Source of the DNA: Puniceibacterium sp. IMCC21224
Lineage (GTDB): Bacteria > Pseudomonadota > Alphaproteobacteria > Rhodobacterales > Rhodobacteraceae
Assembly: GCF_001038505.1 (NCBI RefSeq)
Contig: NZ_LDPY01000001.1
Coordinates: 3,472,001-3,536,000 of the forward strand
Direction: 5' to 3'
DNA length: 64,000 bases
Below, in pieces: positions 8,048-17,725 of this stretch. Numbering within the stretch: position 1 is the stretch's first letter; every line of letters starts with the position of its first letter. A program made the position numbers and the translations under genes. The notes under the pieces were generated by a model. The model was not told where the DNA came from and made no database searches. It was given only the letters and a program-made list of their open reading frames with translations.

Positions 8048-9631
8048 TTATCTGTTATCGGTACGGATCATGTCCGCCGCCTTTTCGCCGATCATCATGG
8101 CGACGGCGTTGGTGTTGGAAGAAATCACGTTCGGCATGATGGAATTGTCGACCACGCGCAGCCCCTCGATGCCGTTGAGCCGCAGGCGGATGTCGACAAC
8201 CGCCTCTGGGTCTGGCCCCATGCGACAGGTGCCCGCGCAATGATGCGAGGTTTTGGAATGTTCGCAGATAAAGTCGAAATACGCGTCGTCCGTCTTCACG
8301 TCCGGCCCCGGCAGCTGCTCACGACGGATAAACGGCTTGAGCGCGTCCTGCGACAGGATGTCCTGAGTGAGCTTCAGGCCACGGATCGACAGTTCGCGAT
8401 CCCGCGGGTCAGACAGGTAATTGGGGTCGATCAGCGGGGCATCCGCCGGGTCGTCGCTCTGCAATCGGACGGTTCCGCGCGAACGTGGGCGCAGGTAGCA
8501 GGAATTCAGCGTCACGCCGCCATTAGGCATCGCCGCCACCCCCTTTTCAATGCCGGTACCGAGGCCAAGATGGAATTGAATATCAGGGGAGCGCGCAGTT
8601 TCATCCGCGTACCAGAAACCGCCGGTTTCAAACAGGCTGGACGCCACCGGACCGCGTTTGGTCAGCAGGTATTGCAGTCCCGCATAGGCGGACCACAGCG
8701 GCTTGGCAAACCGGTCATAGGTGTGCGGGCCCGAAACTTCGCATATACAGTAGAGATCGAGGTGATCCTGAAGGTTTGCCCCCACCCCGGGCTGATCCTG
8801 CACCACCGGGATGCCCAGCGCCGTCAGGTGATCCGCCGGGCCGATGCCCGACAGTTGCAGCAGGCGGGGCGATCCGATGGCACCCGACGACAACAGCACT
8901 TCGCTATCCGCGAAGATCTGTTCCCCATCCGTCATCTCGACACCGGTGGCGCGGCCCCGACTGACCATGATCCGGCGCACCTGGGCACTGGTTCTGACGG
9001 TCAGGTTGCGGCGCGCCCGGTGCGGTGTGACAAAGGCCATCGCCGCCGAAGACCGCCGTGCGTCACGCTGGGTCAACTGATAATAGCAGGCCCCGTCTTG
9101 CCGCGCCCCGTTAACATCACTGTTGCGCGGGATGCCCACCGCTGCGGCGGCATCAAAATAAGCCTCGCAGATCGGCAACGGAGCACGCGGCTGCGACACC
9201 CCCAGCGGGCCACGCCTGCCATGATAGCGGTCGCCAAAGGTATCGTTATATTCAGACTTGCGGAAATAGGGCAGCACGTCCTCGTAGCCCCAGCCTTCAC
9301 AGCCCTTTTGCCGCCACTCATCATAGTCGAGCGGGTTGCCGCGCGTGTAAACCTGCGCGTTGATCGCCGAGCCGCCGCCGATCACTTTGGCCTGCGTGTA
9401 GTTGAACACGCGGTTCTTCATGTGTTTTTGTGGCACCGACGACCAGCCCCAGCTGCCCATCCCTTTGGTCATCTTCGCAAAGCCTGCGGGCAGATGATAG
9501 AACGGGTTCCAGTCCCGCCCCCCGGCCTCGAGCAAAAGAACCCGGGTTTCTGGATTTTCGGACAGGCGCCCGGCGAGGACACACCCCGCACTTCCGCCCC
9601 CGATGATGATGAAATCGTATCCGCTGCTCAT
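8048..9631 (-). CDS. GMC family oxidoreductase (choline/alcohol dehydrogenase type)
   Basis: An FAD-dependent alcohol dehydrogenase or oxidase of 527 residues. The GMC N-terminus is YDFIIIGGGSAGCVLAGRLS, the first signature is KVIGGGSAINAQVYTRGN, the second is SSGAIGSPRLLQLSGIGP, and the catalytic His region is HCAGTCRMGPD. Length and motif order fit choline-dehydrogenase-like GMC enzymes that oxidise primary alcohols; the substrate is not betaine-specific on present evidence. A second, divergent GMC gene lies 50 bases upstream in the same operon, so one may act on a ring or secondary alcohol and one on a primary alcohol (inference). Confidence 0.92.
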   Translation of the reverse strand: MSSGYDFIIIGGGSAGCVLAGRLSENPETRVLLLEAGGRDWNPFYHLPAGFAKMTKGMGSWGWSSVPQKHMKNRVFNYTQAKVIGGGSAINAQVYTRGNPLDYDEWRQKGCEGWGYEDVLPYFRKSEYNDTFGDRYHGRRGPLGVSQPRAPLPICEAYFDAAAAVGIPRNSDVNGARQDGACYYQLTQRDARRSSAAMAFVTPHRARRNLTVRTSAQVRRIMVSRGRATGVEMTDGEQIFADSEVLLSSGAIGSPRLLQLSGIGPADHLTALGIPVVQDQPGVGANLQDHLDLYCICEVSGPHTYDRFAKPLWSAYAGLQYLLTKRGPVASSLFETGGFWYADETARSPDIQFHLGLGTGIEKGVAAMPNGGVTLNSCYLRPRSRGTVRLQSDDPADAPLIDPNYLSDPRDRELSIRGLKLTQDILSQDALKPFIRREQLPGPDVKTDDAYFDFICEHSKTSHHCAGTCRMGPDPEAVVDIRLRLNGIEGLRVVDNSIMPNVISSNTNAVAMMIGEKAADMIRTDNR

Positions 9632-9681
9632 TAAATTTTCCTGTTACTTGTCCAGGCGCTGACGGGCATATCGCGCCTGCG

Positions 9682-11166
9682 TCAACCCCCGATTTCGCGT
9701 GATATGGTGTGGGCCGTGCGCAGCGCCAATGCCGCCACCGTCAGCGCCGGGTTCACAGCCGCAGACGTCGGCAGCACCCCCGCGTCCGCGACAAATAGAT
9801 TGGGATGGTCCCAGGACCGACAGTCAGGGTCGACGACCGACTGCGCCGCGTCGGTGCCCATCCGCAGCGTACCGCATTGATGCGATGGCACCCGCCCGTC
9901 AAAAAGCCGCGACAATGTGACCGGAAAGCCCGCCGCGCGCATCGTCGCCCTGGTCCTTTTCACCAGTTTGCGGTGCGCGTCCATGTTCGACCGTCGCCAC
10001 ATCAGTTGCACCTGCCCGCCATTCAGCACGACCCGGCTTTGCGGATCGGGCAAATCTTCGGAAATCATATAAAGATCGACGGCGTGACCAGAGATGTAGC
10101 GCGCTGCAGCCATTGGCAACCTCGGTGCCTGAATTTTCAAGATGTCCGGCGTCAGCCGTCCCAGCAATTGCACATTGCCCAGAGGCGCACCGCCCTGCCC
10201 GTCAGACAGATACCAGTCGTTGATTCCAAAGGTCTTTTGATAGATCGAATCATTGCGAAATCGCGGATCAATCGCGATCAGCGCGCTCGCGTTGTGGTTC
10301 ATGAAACAGCGCCCGACCTGATCGGCACTGTTCGCCACGCCTGACCGCAGCAGCAGCGCCGCTGACTGCACCGCGCCGGCACAGACCGCGACCATGCCGG
10401 GGTGCAGGCGGACCTCTGCCCCGGCCTGCTGATAGACGACCTCGGTGATGCGTCGGTTGTCGGGCCCGGTGCGCAGCTCGGTGACTTGGGCGTCCGTGAT
10501 CAGCGTCACGTTGTCATGGCGCAGTGCCTCGGCCAAACCGCAGGTTTCGGCGTCCATCTTGCCGCAGCGGGTGTCGGGATAGCCGTCCCAACCATCCGCG
10601 CCGCCCGCCAGCCAGCGGTCAATATCCATACCCAGCGGAAGGGTGAAGGGCGTCACGCCTGTTGCCGCAATCCGTGCGCGCACCTGCGCAATAGCGGCTT
10701 CCTCGGGGATTGGCGGATGCGGATATGGCCCGCTATGCGCAGGCTCTGTCCCGTCCGAGGACACATCGCCGCGCACCTGATACAGCTGTTCGGCCTTGTC
10801 GTACCACGGCGCGATGTCTTCGTAGCCAAAGGGCCAGGCGGGGGACAGACCGCCCGCGTGCTCCATCTCGGCGAAATCCTCGGCCCGGTAGCGGATCAGG
10901 ACTGCGCCGTAGAGTTTGGAATTGCCGCCGACATTGTAGTAATTGCCCGGCTCAAACGGCCTTCCGCCAGCATCGAGCCAGGTCTCTTTCGACCGAAAGG
11001 CCGAATTGGTGTAGATCCGCCAAGGATCGCGCGCCGGCGCGTCGTCAGGGATCTGCCGCCCCCGTTCAAGGATGACAATCCGCGCGCCAGATGGTGCGAG
11101 ACCGGCGGCAAGCGTCGCGCCCCCCATGCCGCTGCCAACTATGACGATATCCGGCGACGTGGTCAT
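9682..11166 (-). CDS. GMC family oxidoreductase, second divergent paralogue
   Basis: An FAD enzyme of 494 residues with the dinucleotide fold DIVIVGSGMGGATLAAGLAP, the family signature NVGGNSKLYGAVLIRYRAED and the catalytic His region VPSHQCGTLRMGTDAAQSVV. It belongs to the shorter GMC branch that includes gluconate/glucoside-3-dehydrogenase-like and pyranose-oxidising enzymes, distinct from the neighbouring choline-dehydrogenase-like copy. It starts 3 bases from the stop of the ABC ATPase gene, so translation is probably coupled. No twin-arginine signal is seen, so it appears cytoplasmic. The presence of the sugar importer favours a carbohydrate or polyol substrate. Confidence 0.88.
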   Translation of the reverse strand: MTTSPDIVIVGSGMGGATLAAGLAPSGARIVILERGRQIPDDAPARDPWRIYTNSAFRSKETWLDAGGRPFEPGNYYNVGGNSKLYGAVLIRYRAEDFAEMEHAGGLSPAWPFGYEDIAPWYDKAEQLYQVRGDVSSDGTEPAHSGPYPHPPIPEEAAIAQVRARIAATGVTPFTLPLGMDIDRWLAGGADGWDGYPDTRCGKMDAETCGLAEALRHDNVTLITDAQVTELRTGPDNRRITEVVYQQAGAEVRLHPGMVAVCAGAVQSAALLLRSGVANSADQVGRCFMNHNASALIAIDPRFRNDSIYQKTFGINDWYLSDGQGGAPLGNVQLLGRLTPDILKIQAPRLPMAAARYISGHAVDLYMISEDLPDPQSRVVLNGGQVQLMWRRSNMDAHRKLVKRTRATMRAAGFPVTLSRLFDGRVPSHQCGTLRMGTDAAQSVVDPDCRSWDHPNLFVADAGVLPTSAAVNPALTVAALALRTAHTISREIGG

Positions 11167-11169
11167 GGT

Positions 11170-12279
11170 TCAGGCCAGCCTCTGCTCGCTCTTGGGATCA
11201 AAGGCCACGGCCTTATCCATGTTGATGGCGAAGGGAAAGCGCTCGCCTGCCTTAACCTGCACATCGGCCCGGAAACGCCCGGTCACGTCCTTGCCGCCCA
11301 TGTTGCTGACCACAAATGTGTCGGACCCGGCGGGTTCAGTCAGCTCGACCATCGCCTCGACCACATGCACTGCGTTGGAATTGCGGTCGGCGCCGTCACG
11401 ATCGGTGATCGCCTCGGGTCGGATGCCAAGGATGATGTCGCGCCCCTCCTGCCCGGCCAGCCGTTCCGCCGGGAACGGGAGCGTCGCGCTGGAGCCATCG
11501 GCCAGCGCGAACTCGGCCGCCGGTGCGCCGTCTTTCGACACCACCCGCGCCGGGAAAAGGTTCATCGACGGTGACCCCATAAAACCCGCGACGAACATGT
11601 TCGCCGGGTTGTCATAGATCTCTTTCGGGGTGCCCAACTGCTGCACATGACCGCCGAACATCACCGCGATCCGGGTCGACAGCGTCAACGCCTCGATCTG
11701 GTCATGGGTGACGTAAACGATGGTGGTGCCCAGCTTTTGGTGCAGTTTCTTGATCTCGGTGCGCATATCAACGCGCAGCTTGGCATCAAGGTTTGACAGC
11801 GGTTCATCGAACAGGAACACGTCCGGGTCACGGGTCAGCGCCCGGCCCATGGCGACACGCTGACGCTGCCCACCCGACAACTGACCCGGCTTGCGATCCA
11901 GCAGCGGACTGATCTGCAACAGGTCCGCGACCTTGGCGATCTTTTCCTCGCGCTCGGGTTTGGGGACGTTGTGCATCTCCATCCCGAACGAGATGTTCCC
12001 GCGCACCGTCATGTTGGGGTAAAGCGCGTAGGACTGGAACACCATCGCGATGTTGCGATCCGCCGGTTTGACTCCAATCATGCTGCGCCCCTTGATCGCG
12101 ATGTCGCCGGTTGTGATCTCTTCCAGCCCCGCGATCATGTTCAGCAGCGTGGACTTGCCACAGCCCGACGGGCCGACGAGGACAAGGAACTCACCCTCTT
12201 CGATCGAGATGTCGGTTTCGTGCAGAACCTTGACCGCGCCATAGGACTTGGTCGCCTGTTTGATGTCGAGAAATCCCAT
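11170..12279 (-). CDS. Carbohydrate ABC transporter ATP-binding protein (UgpC/MalK type)
   Basis: Energises the importer encoded just upstream. It has 369 residues: Walker A GPSGCGKST near residue 37, ABC signature LSGGQRQRVAMGRAL, Walker B VFLFDEPLSNLDAKLR, and the C-terminal TOBE regulatory region (LGIRPEAITDRDG) typical of MalK/UgpC subunits. The operon order is binding protein, permease, permease, ATPase, as in many CUT1 sugar importers. Four bases separate it from the upstream permease gene. Confidence 0.95.
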   Translation of the reverse strand: MGFLDIKQATKSYGAVKVLHETDISIEEGEFLVLVGPSGCGKSTLLNMIAGLEEITTGDIAIKGRSMIGVKPADRNIAMVFQSYALYPNMTVRGNISFGMEMHNVPKPEREEKIAKVADLLQISPLLDRKPGQLSGGQRQRVAMGRALTRDPDVFLFDEPLSNLDAKLRVDMRTEIKKLHQKLGTTIVYVTHDQIEALTLSTRIAVMFGGHVQQLGTPKEIYDNPANMFVAGFMGSPSMNLFPARVVSKDGAPAAEFALADGSSATLPFPAERLAGQEGRDIILGIRPEAITDRDGADRNSNAVHVVEAMVELTEPAGSDTFVVSNMGGKDVTGRFRADVQVKAGERFPFAINMDKAVAFDPKSEQRLA

Positions 12280-12283
12280 GGGT

Positions 12284-13171
12284 TTATCCTTTCACGGAGC
12301 CGGCCATCAGACCGCGGACGAAATAACGCCCCGCGACGATGTAAACGAGCAGGGTTGGCAGCGCGGCCATGATCGCACCGGCAAAATGGACATTGTATTC
12401 TTTGACGCCCGTCGATGACTGGACGAGGTTATTGAGCGCAACAGTCATCGGCTGGCTGTCAAAATCCGAGAATGAGGCCCCAAACAGGAAGTCATTCCAG
12501 ATGTTGGTGAACAGCCAGATCACGCAGACCACGGCGATGGGGCCGGAACTGGGCAACAGGATGCGCCAAAAGATAGTAAAGAACCCCGCTCCGTCGATCT
12601 GCGCCGCCCGCACCAGTTCGGTCGGGAACGCCGCATAATAGTTGCGGAAATAGAGCGTGGCAAAACCGATGCCGTAAACCATGTGGACAAAGACCAGACC
12701 GGACACGCTGCCTGCCAGTCCCATCAGACCCAGCATCCGCGCCATCGGGATCAGCACCATCTGGAACGGAATAAAGCAACCGAACAGCAGCAGCCCAAAG
12801 ATCAGCGTTGCGCCGCGAAACGGCCATTTCGTCAGGACATAGCCGTTCAGCGCGCCCAGTATCGTCGTGATGGCCACGGCGGGCACCACCATGATGAGCG
12901 AGTTGATGAAATAAGGCTTGAGGCCCGTCGCCTCGACCCCGACCTGCGCAGTCGACCAGGCGCTGCCCCATGGGGCCAGCGTCCACTGATCCGGCAGCGA
13001 CATCATCCCGCCCGACGTGATCTCGGACAGGGGTTTCAGCGAATTGACCACCATCACATAAAGCGGCAGCAGGTAATAGACGCAGAACAGGCCAAGGATG
13101 ACATAGAGCAGGACGCGGGACAGACGAATGCCGGTGCCGCCTGTCGCGGTGTGTGTTGCGGGACCATTCAT
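12284..13171 (-). CDS. Carbohydrate ABC transporter permease (MalG type)
   Basis: An inner-membrane permease of 295 residues with six expected hydrophobic segments, starting with VLLYVILGLFCVYYLLPLYV, and the EAA-loop region ELVRAAQIDGAGFFTIFWRI that contacts the ATPase. The ATG at 13171 overlaps the stop of the other permease gene (ATGA), which decides this start over an upstream codon at 13198. It pairs with the MalF-like subunit to make the CUT1 channel. Confidence 0.94.
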   Translation of the reverse strand: MNGPATHTATGGTGIRLSRVLLYVILGLFCVYYLLPLYVMVVNSLKPLSEITSGGMMSLPDQWTLAPWGSAWSTAQVGVEATGLKPYFINSLIMVVPAVAITTILGALNGYVLTKWPFRGATLIFGLLLFGCFIPFQMVLIPMARMLGLMGLAGSVSGLVFVHMVYGIGFATLYFRNYYAAFPTELVRAAQIDGAGFFTIFWRILLPSSGPIAVVCVIWLFTNIWNDFLFGASFSDFDSQPMTVALNNLVQSSTGVKEYNVHFAGAIMAALPTLLVYIVAGRYFVRGLMAGSVKG

Positions 13172-14073
13172 CACTTCTTCTCCCGAAGTTCGGACCACAG
13201 GTACGGCACGATAATCGCGGCAATGGTCATCAGCATGATCACCGCCGACGACGCACCGATCCCCATCTGGTTGCGTGTGAAGGTATAGGAATACATGAAG
13301 GTCGCCGGCACTTCGGTCGCCGTTCCCGGCCCGCCATTGGTCAGCGCGATCACAAGGTCATAAGATTTGATCGCCATATGGGCGAGCACAACAAAGGCCG
13401 ACATAAAGGCCGGGCGCAGTTGCGGAATGACGATCCGGCGATACAGCGCAAACGTTGATGCGCCGTCGATCTGCGCTGCCTTCAGCATTTCACCATCAAT
13501 GCCGCGCAGCCCGGCCAGAAACATCGCCATGACAAAGCCACTGGTCTGCCAGACCGCCGCGATGACGATGGTGTAGATCGCAAAGTCACTGTCCTTGATC
13601 CAGCCGAACTTGAAACTGTCCCAGCCCCAGCTGTGCATCACCGATTCCAGGCCGATGCCGGGGTCGAGGAACCATTTCCATGCCACGCCAGTCACGATAA
13701 AGCTCAGCGCCATCGGATATAGATAGATCGTGCGGATAAACCCTTCGGCACGGATCTTCTGATCAAGCAGGATCGCGAGAAGCAGGCCCAGCACCGAACA
13801 GATCGCGATGTAAAGCACACCAAAGATCATCAGGTTGTTGACCGCCGTATCCCAGGCCCGGATGCGGAACAGGTTTTCGTAATTCTTCCAGCCGACCAGA
13901 TTGAACGACGGCAGAATGCGGCTGTCAGTAAAGCTGAGGTAAAAAGTGAACAGGATGAACCCGTAGACAAAGATCGCCACCAGCACGATCGAGGGGCTCA
14001 GCACCAGTAGGGGCAAGGCATTTCTTAGCCGGTCGACGAAACCGGTCTGGCCTGCCGTCTGTGTATCGGACAT
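13171..14073 (-). CDS. Carbohydrate ABC transporter permease (MalF type)
   Basis: An inner-membrane permease of 300 residues. The first membrane segment is LPLLVLSPSIVLVAIFVYGF, and the EAA loop is EMLKAAQIDGASTFALYRRI. It forms the heterodimeric channel with the next gene. It lies 60 bases after the binding-protein gene, with a strong GC hairpin in the gap that probably limits 3' decay of the binding-protein message. Confidence 0.94.
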   Translation of the reverse strand: MSDTQTAGQTGFVDRLRNALPLLVLSPSIVLVAIFVYGFILFTFYLSFTDSRILPSFNLVGWKNYENLFRIRAWDTAVNNLMIFGVLYIAICSVLGLLLAILLDQKIRAEGFIRTIYLYPMALSFIVTGVAWKWFLDPGIGLESVMHSWGWDSFKFGWIKDSDFAIYTIVIAAVWQTSGFVMAMFLAGLRGIDGEMLKAAQIDGASTFALYRRIVIPQLRPAFMSAFVVLAHMAIKSYDLVIALTNGGPGTATEVPATFMYSYTFTRNQMGIGASSAVIMLMTIAAIIVPYLWSELREKK

Positions 14074-14098
14074 TTCGGGATCTCCTGGGCGGGGGGTA

Positions 14099-14122
14099 GG
14101 AAGCGGCGGTTCCGCCGCTTCC
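14099..14122 (-). terminator. Intercistronic GC hairpin between binding protein and permease genes
   Basis: GGAAGCGGCGG-TT-CCGCCGCTTCC gives 11-base complementary arms. No T-run follows on the transcribed strand, so it is more likely an mRNA-stabilising hairpin than a terminator. Such elements often raise binding-protein output relative to permeases. Confidence 0.5.
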
Positions 14123-14133
14123 CGAGTGGTCGA

Positions 14134-15378
14134 TCACATGTTGATCTGGACCGCAGTCACCAGTTCCTGCACAGCGGTTTCGCTGTCGAATTCACCGTTG
14201 AAATGGGCGGTGATGACGTCATACATCGCGTTTTTCACAGCTGCCGGGTTGGCGTGACCATGCGCGAAAGAGCCGAAGAGGTTGTTACTCTTGTCGGCGG
14301 CCTTGAACTCTTCGTAGCCCTGCTGACCGCAGGCATCGAGTTCGCTGGCATCCAGATCGGTCCGTGCGGGAACCGAGCCCTTGACCTTGTTAAAGGCAAT
14401 CTGGAACGCCGGGCTCATGATCGCCTCGGCCAGCGCTTTTTGCTCTGTGCTGACTTCGTCACCCTGCTTGAACATGGCAAACTGGTCTGAGTTGAACAGA
14501 ACCTGATCCTGCGTGCCGGGGAAACGGTAGCAAAGGAAATCCTCGCCCGGGGTCTGCCCGGCATTGAGGAATTCGCCTTTGGCCCAGTCGCCCATCAGCT
14601 GGAACGCCGCTTCGTCGTTGATCACCATCGCCGTGGCGAGGTTCCAGTCACGACCCGAGAAGTTGTCGTCGACAAAGCTGCGCAGCGTCGCCATGCGATC
14701 GAACGCCTCTTTCATCGTGTCCGAACCCAGCGCTTCTTCATCAAGGTCGATGAACGCTTTCTGATAGAACTCGGGACCACCAGTCGTCAGGGCCACAGCG
14801 TCAAAGATGGTGGCGTCCTGCCATGCCTGACCGCCATGGGCGAGTGCGACGTATCCGGCATCCTTGGCCGCCTGAAGCGCTGCGACGAATTCGTCCCAGT
14901 TGGTCGGCTGAGCGATGCCCAGTTCGTCCATGATCGACTTGTCTGCCCAAACCCAGTTGGTCGAGTGCACGTTGACCGGAGCGGCAACCCATTTACCCTC
15001 GTAGGTCGAGAATTTCTGCAGCGCCGACGGCACCACTTCGTTCCAGCCATTGGCCTCAGCCAGCGCATTCAGGTTGGCCAGCGCGCCTTCCTTGGCCCAG
15101 TCGGTGATGTCAAAGCCAAGCATCTGCACGGCCGTCGGCGGGTTGCCCGAGGTGACGCGCGCGCGCAGCACCGTCATTGCCTGCGTACCGCCGCCACCGG
15201 CCACCGGCATGTCCTGCCAGCCAATACCCTGACCGCCGAGATCGTCCTTGAGCACGTTGAGTGCGGCAGCTTCGCCACCCGCAGTCCACCAATGCAGGAC
15301 TTCGACATCCTCGGCCTGTGCCAGGTTTGCAGTGCACAGTGCGGCCACGGCCGTCATCGTTGCTGTAAATTTACGCAT
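14134..15378 (-). CDS. Extracellular solute-binding protein, family 1 (sugar type)
   Basis: Periplasmic receptor for the CUT1-type importer, 414 residues. The signal peptide is [20 protein letters not shown] with likely cleavage after AQA before [14 protein letters not shown]. The mature start with the WW segment is typical of glucose/mannose-binding ABC receptors. Further on, [20 protein letters not shown] and [14 protein letters not shown] match family 1. It is followed by the two permeases and the ATPase, and preceded by the aldehyde dehydrogenase gene. The ligand is inferred to be a sugar or polyol-like compound. Confidence 0.93.
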   Translation of the reverse strand: MRKFTATMTAVAALCTANLAQAEDVEVLHWWTAGGEAAALNVLKDDLGGQGIGWQDMPVAGGGGTQAMTVLRARVTSGNPPTAVQMLGFDITDWAKEGALANLNALAEANGWNEVVPSALQKFSTYEGKWVAAPVNVHSTNWVWADKSIMDELGIAQPTNWDEFVAALQAAKDAGYVALAHGGQAWQDATIFDAVALTTGGPEFYQKAFIDLDEEALGSDTMKEAFDRMATLRSFVDDNFSGRDWNLATAMVINDEAAFQLMGDWAKGEFLNAGQTPGEDFLCYRFPGTQDQVLFNSDQFAMFKQGDEVSTEQKALAEAIMSPAFQIAFNKVKGSVPARTDLDASELDACGQQGYEEFKAADKSNNLFGSFAHGHANPAAVKNAMYDVITAHFNGEFDSETAVQELVTAVQINM

Positions 15379-15420
15379 GAGGTTCCTCCCTATAAGCGCA
15401 GTATCGTTTTTTGTCGGCGA

Positions 15421-16956
15421 TTAGATCGCCTTGGTCTCTATCCATGGCGTACGGCTACGTCCGATCCGCATTGTCACGGTCTTTGTCTCGAGAAATTCCT
15501 CGAGTCCGTAGCGGCCAAGTTCCCTCCCCTGTCCGCTTTCCTTGACGCCGCCAAACGGCATTTCCGCAAATCCGTCCATCCAGGTGTTGGTCCAGACCGT
15601 TCCGGCCTGCGCACGACGCGCAAATTCCAGACAGGTATGAATGTTTTCGCTCCAGACCCCGGCAGACAGACCATAGGCCGCATCGTTGGTCAGGGCCACG
15701 GCATCGTCAAGGTTCTTAAAGGTCAAAACCACCAAAACCGGGCCAAAAACTTCGTCTCTGGCGATTGGCATGTTTGCGGTAACATCTGAAATCACGGTTG
15801 GCTGGTAAAATTCGCCGCTCAGGCCGGGAATCGCAATCGCCGCACCACCCAACCGGACCTGCGCACCGGCCTTTGCCGCAGCCTGAACATAGGCGTCGAT
15901 CTTGGCCTGATGTTGCGGCGAAATGATCGCGCCGACCTTGGTCGCGGGGTTCAGCGGATCGCCAAACGGCACTTCACGCGAGAGGGCCACAATGCGGGCG
16001 ATCACCTCTTCTGCGATATCTTCGTGCACGATGATGCGACTGCCGGAATTGCAGCATTCACCGGCGTTGAAATAGATGCCAAAGACGATGGCGTCTATGG
16101 CGCTGTCCAGATCGGCATCGGGGAAAATCACCTGCGGGTTCTTGCCACCCAACTCAAGCGACACTTTTTTGAGCGTATCACCCGCCGCCTTGACGATGGC
16201 CTTGCCCACGCCGGTAGATCCCGTGAACGTCACCATATCGACGCGCGGATCGGTCGTCATGGCAGTGCCGACCGGGTCGCCATAGCCAAGCACAATATTG
16301 GCGACGCCAAACGGCAGGCCTGCCTCGATCAGCAATTCACCCAGAATAACAGTCGTTGCAGGGGTCATCTCGGACGGTTTGATCACGACCGTGCAACCAG
16401 CGGCGAGGGCAAAAGGCAGTTTCTGGCTGACGATCAGGAACGGGAAATTCCACGGCGTGATGATAGACACAACGCCAATCGGCTCTTTCAGCACCACACC
16501 CAGCATGTCCGGGCCCAGCGAATTATGGCTTTCCCCATGCATGGTGCGTGCCAGAGATGCTGCAAAGCGCCACAGATCGGCGGCCCCCTCAATCTCGGCC
16601 ATGGCCTGACTGATGGGCTTGCCGGATTCCAGTGTCTCGGCGGTGGCGATCCGCACACGTTCGCGGTCGATCAGATCCGCCACACGCAGCAACAGCGTTG
16701 CGCGATCTTTGCCGGACGAAAACGCCCAGTCACCCTGATCAAAGGCAGCGCGGGCGGCGGTGATGGCTGCATCGGTATCAGCGGCCCCGCCCTTGGCGGC
16801 GATGGTCACGCAGGTTCCATGCGCGGGCGAGCATCGTTCGAACGTCGCGCCGTCGGCGCTGTCGAGCCACTGACCGCCAATCAGATGGCGGGCACGAAAC
16901 GGTTCAGACGGCAACGCGTCAGACGCATATTTGCTCAGGATCGTCAGGTCGGTCAT
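15421..16956 (-). CDS. Aldehyde dehydrogenase family protein
   Basis: NAD(P)-dependent oxidation of an aldehyde to the acid. It has 511 residues. The catalytic Cys lies in NAGECCNSGSRIIVHE, the general-base Glu in VSLELGGKNPQVIF, and the coenzyme segment is IITPWNFPFLIVSQKLPFAL. It is transcribed between a crotonase gene (1 base upstream) and the ABC receptor gene. In the operon it could oxidise the aldehyde product of a GMC alcohol dehydrogenase, with the acid then activated by the CoA transferase; this order is inference. Confidence 0.94.
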   Translation of the reverse strand: MTDLTILSKYASDALPSEPFRARHLIGGQWLDSADGATFERCSPAHGTCVTIAAKGGAADTDAAITAARAAFDQGDWAFSSGKDRATLLLRVADLIDRERVRIATAETLESGKPISQAMAEIEGAADLWRFAASLARTMHGESHNSLGPDMLGVVLKEPIGVVSIITPWNFPFLIVSQKLPFALAAGCTVVIKPSEMTPATTVILGELLIEAGLPFGVANIVLGYGDPVGTAMTTDPRVDMVTFTGSTGVGKAIVKAAGDTLKKVSLELGGKNPQVIFPDADLDSAIDAIVFGIYFNAGECCNSGSRIIVHEDIAEEVIARIVALSREVPFGDPLNPATKVGAIISPQHQAKIDAYVQAAAKAGAQVRLGGAAIAIPGLSGEFYQPTVISDVTANMPIARDEVFGPVLVVLTFKNLDDAVALTNDAAYGLSAGVWSENIHTCLEFARRAQAGTVWTNTWMDGFAEMPFGGVKESGQGRELGRYGLEEFLETKTVTMRIGRSRTPWIETKAI

Positions 16957-16957
16957 C

Positions 16958-17725
16958 TCAGGCCCCTGTAAAGTTCGGTTTGCGTTTTTCGCGAAAGGCG
17001 GTCACGCCTTCGTCACGGTCGGCAGTGGCCCCCGCCATGCCGGCGCCCAGCGCCTCGATCATTGCGCCGCGATCCTCGTCGACTGCGGCGTGGATCATGT
17101 ATTTCGCCACTTCAACCGCACGCGGTGACGTGGTTGTTAGCTTCTCAGCGATCTCGAACGCGGTTGTGCGGGCGTCCTGTGACACCTCGGCGGCAAAGCC
17201 CAGCGCATGTGCCCGCTCGGCTGTGATCCGGCGGCCAAACAGCGCCATTTCCTTGACCACGGGTTCGCCCAGAAGGCGCAACAGCCGCTGCGTGCCGGAC
17301 CAGCCGGGGACGATGCCGACACCCGCCTCGGGCAGGGCCAGCGTTGCCTTGGGCGCCATCACGCGGATGTCACAGGTTGCGGCAAATTCCAGACCACCGC
17401 CAAAGGCATGCGCTTCGATGGCGGCAATGGTCGGTTTGGACAGCCGCGCCAGCCGGTCAAAGATACGGTGCCCGTCACGCACCCAATGGCGGGCAAATTC
17501 GCCGGGCGACAGCTCACCCCATTCGCTAATGTCCGCCCCTGAACAAAAGGCGCGCGACGGCGCGGCTGTCACGACAACAGCGCGAATGTCCGAATCGCGC
17601 TCCAGATCCGCGCAGCAATCTTCAAGAGAGAGCAACATCTTGACAGTGAAGGCATTAAGCTTGGCCGGGTTATCCAGTCGCACTTCGGCAATTGGACCAC
17701 TCAGGATCAGTTGTACGTCGCTCAT
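16958..17725 (-). CDS. Enoyl-CoA hydratase/isomerase family protein with both catalytic Glu present
   Basis: A crotonase-fold protein of 255 residues. Oxyanion-hole segments are RAFCSGADISEWGE and AHAFGGGLEFAATCD. Both Glu residues of classical enoyl-CoA hydratase are kept (GGGLE and LALPEAGVG), unlike the two other crotonases in this window, so real hydratase activity is plausible. The start overlaps the CoA-transferase stop by 4 bases, indicating translational coupling. Confidence 0.92.
   Translation of the reverse strand: MSDVQLILSGPIAEVRLDNPAKLNAFTVKMLLSLEDCCADLERDSDIRAVVVTAAPSRAFCSGADISEWGELSPGEFARHWVRDGHRIFDRLARLSKPTIAAIEAHAFGGGLEFAATCDIRVMAPKATLALPEAGVGIVPGWSGTQRLLRLLGEPVVKEMALFGRRITAERAHALGFAAEVSQDARTTAFEIAEKLTTTSPRAVEVAKYMIHAAVDEDRGAMIEALGAGMAGATADRDEGVTAFREKRKPNFTGA

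Noticed and set aside
7775..9634. Long plus-strand open frame of 619 codons
   Set aside because: It lies antisense to a GMC oxidoreductase with full motif support; the frame is a by-product of high GC and has no recognisable domain.
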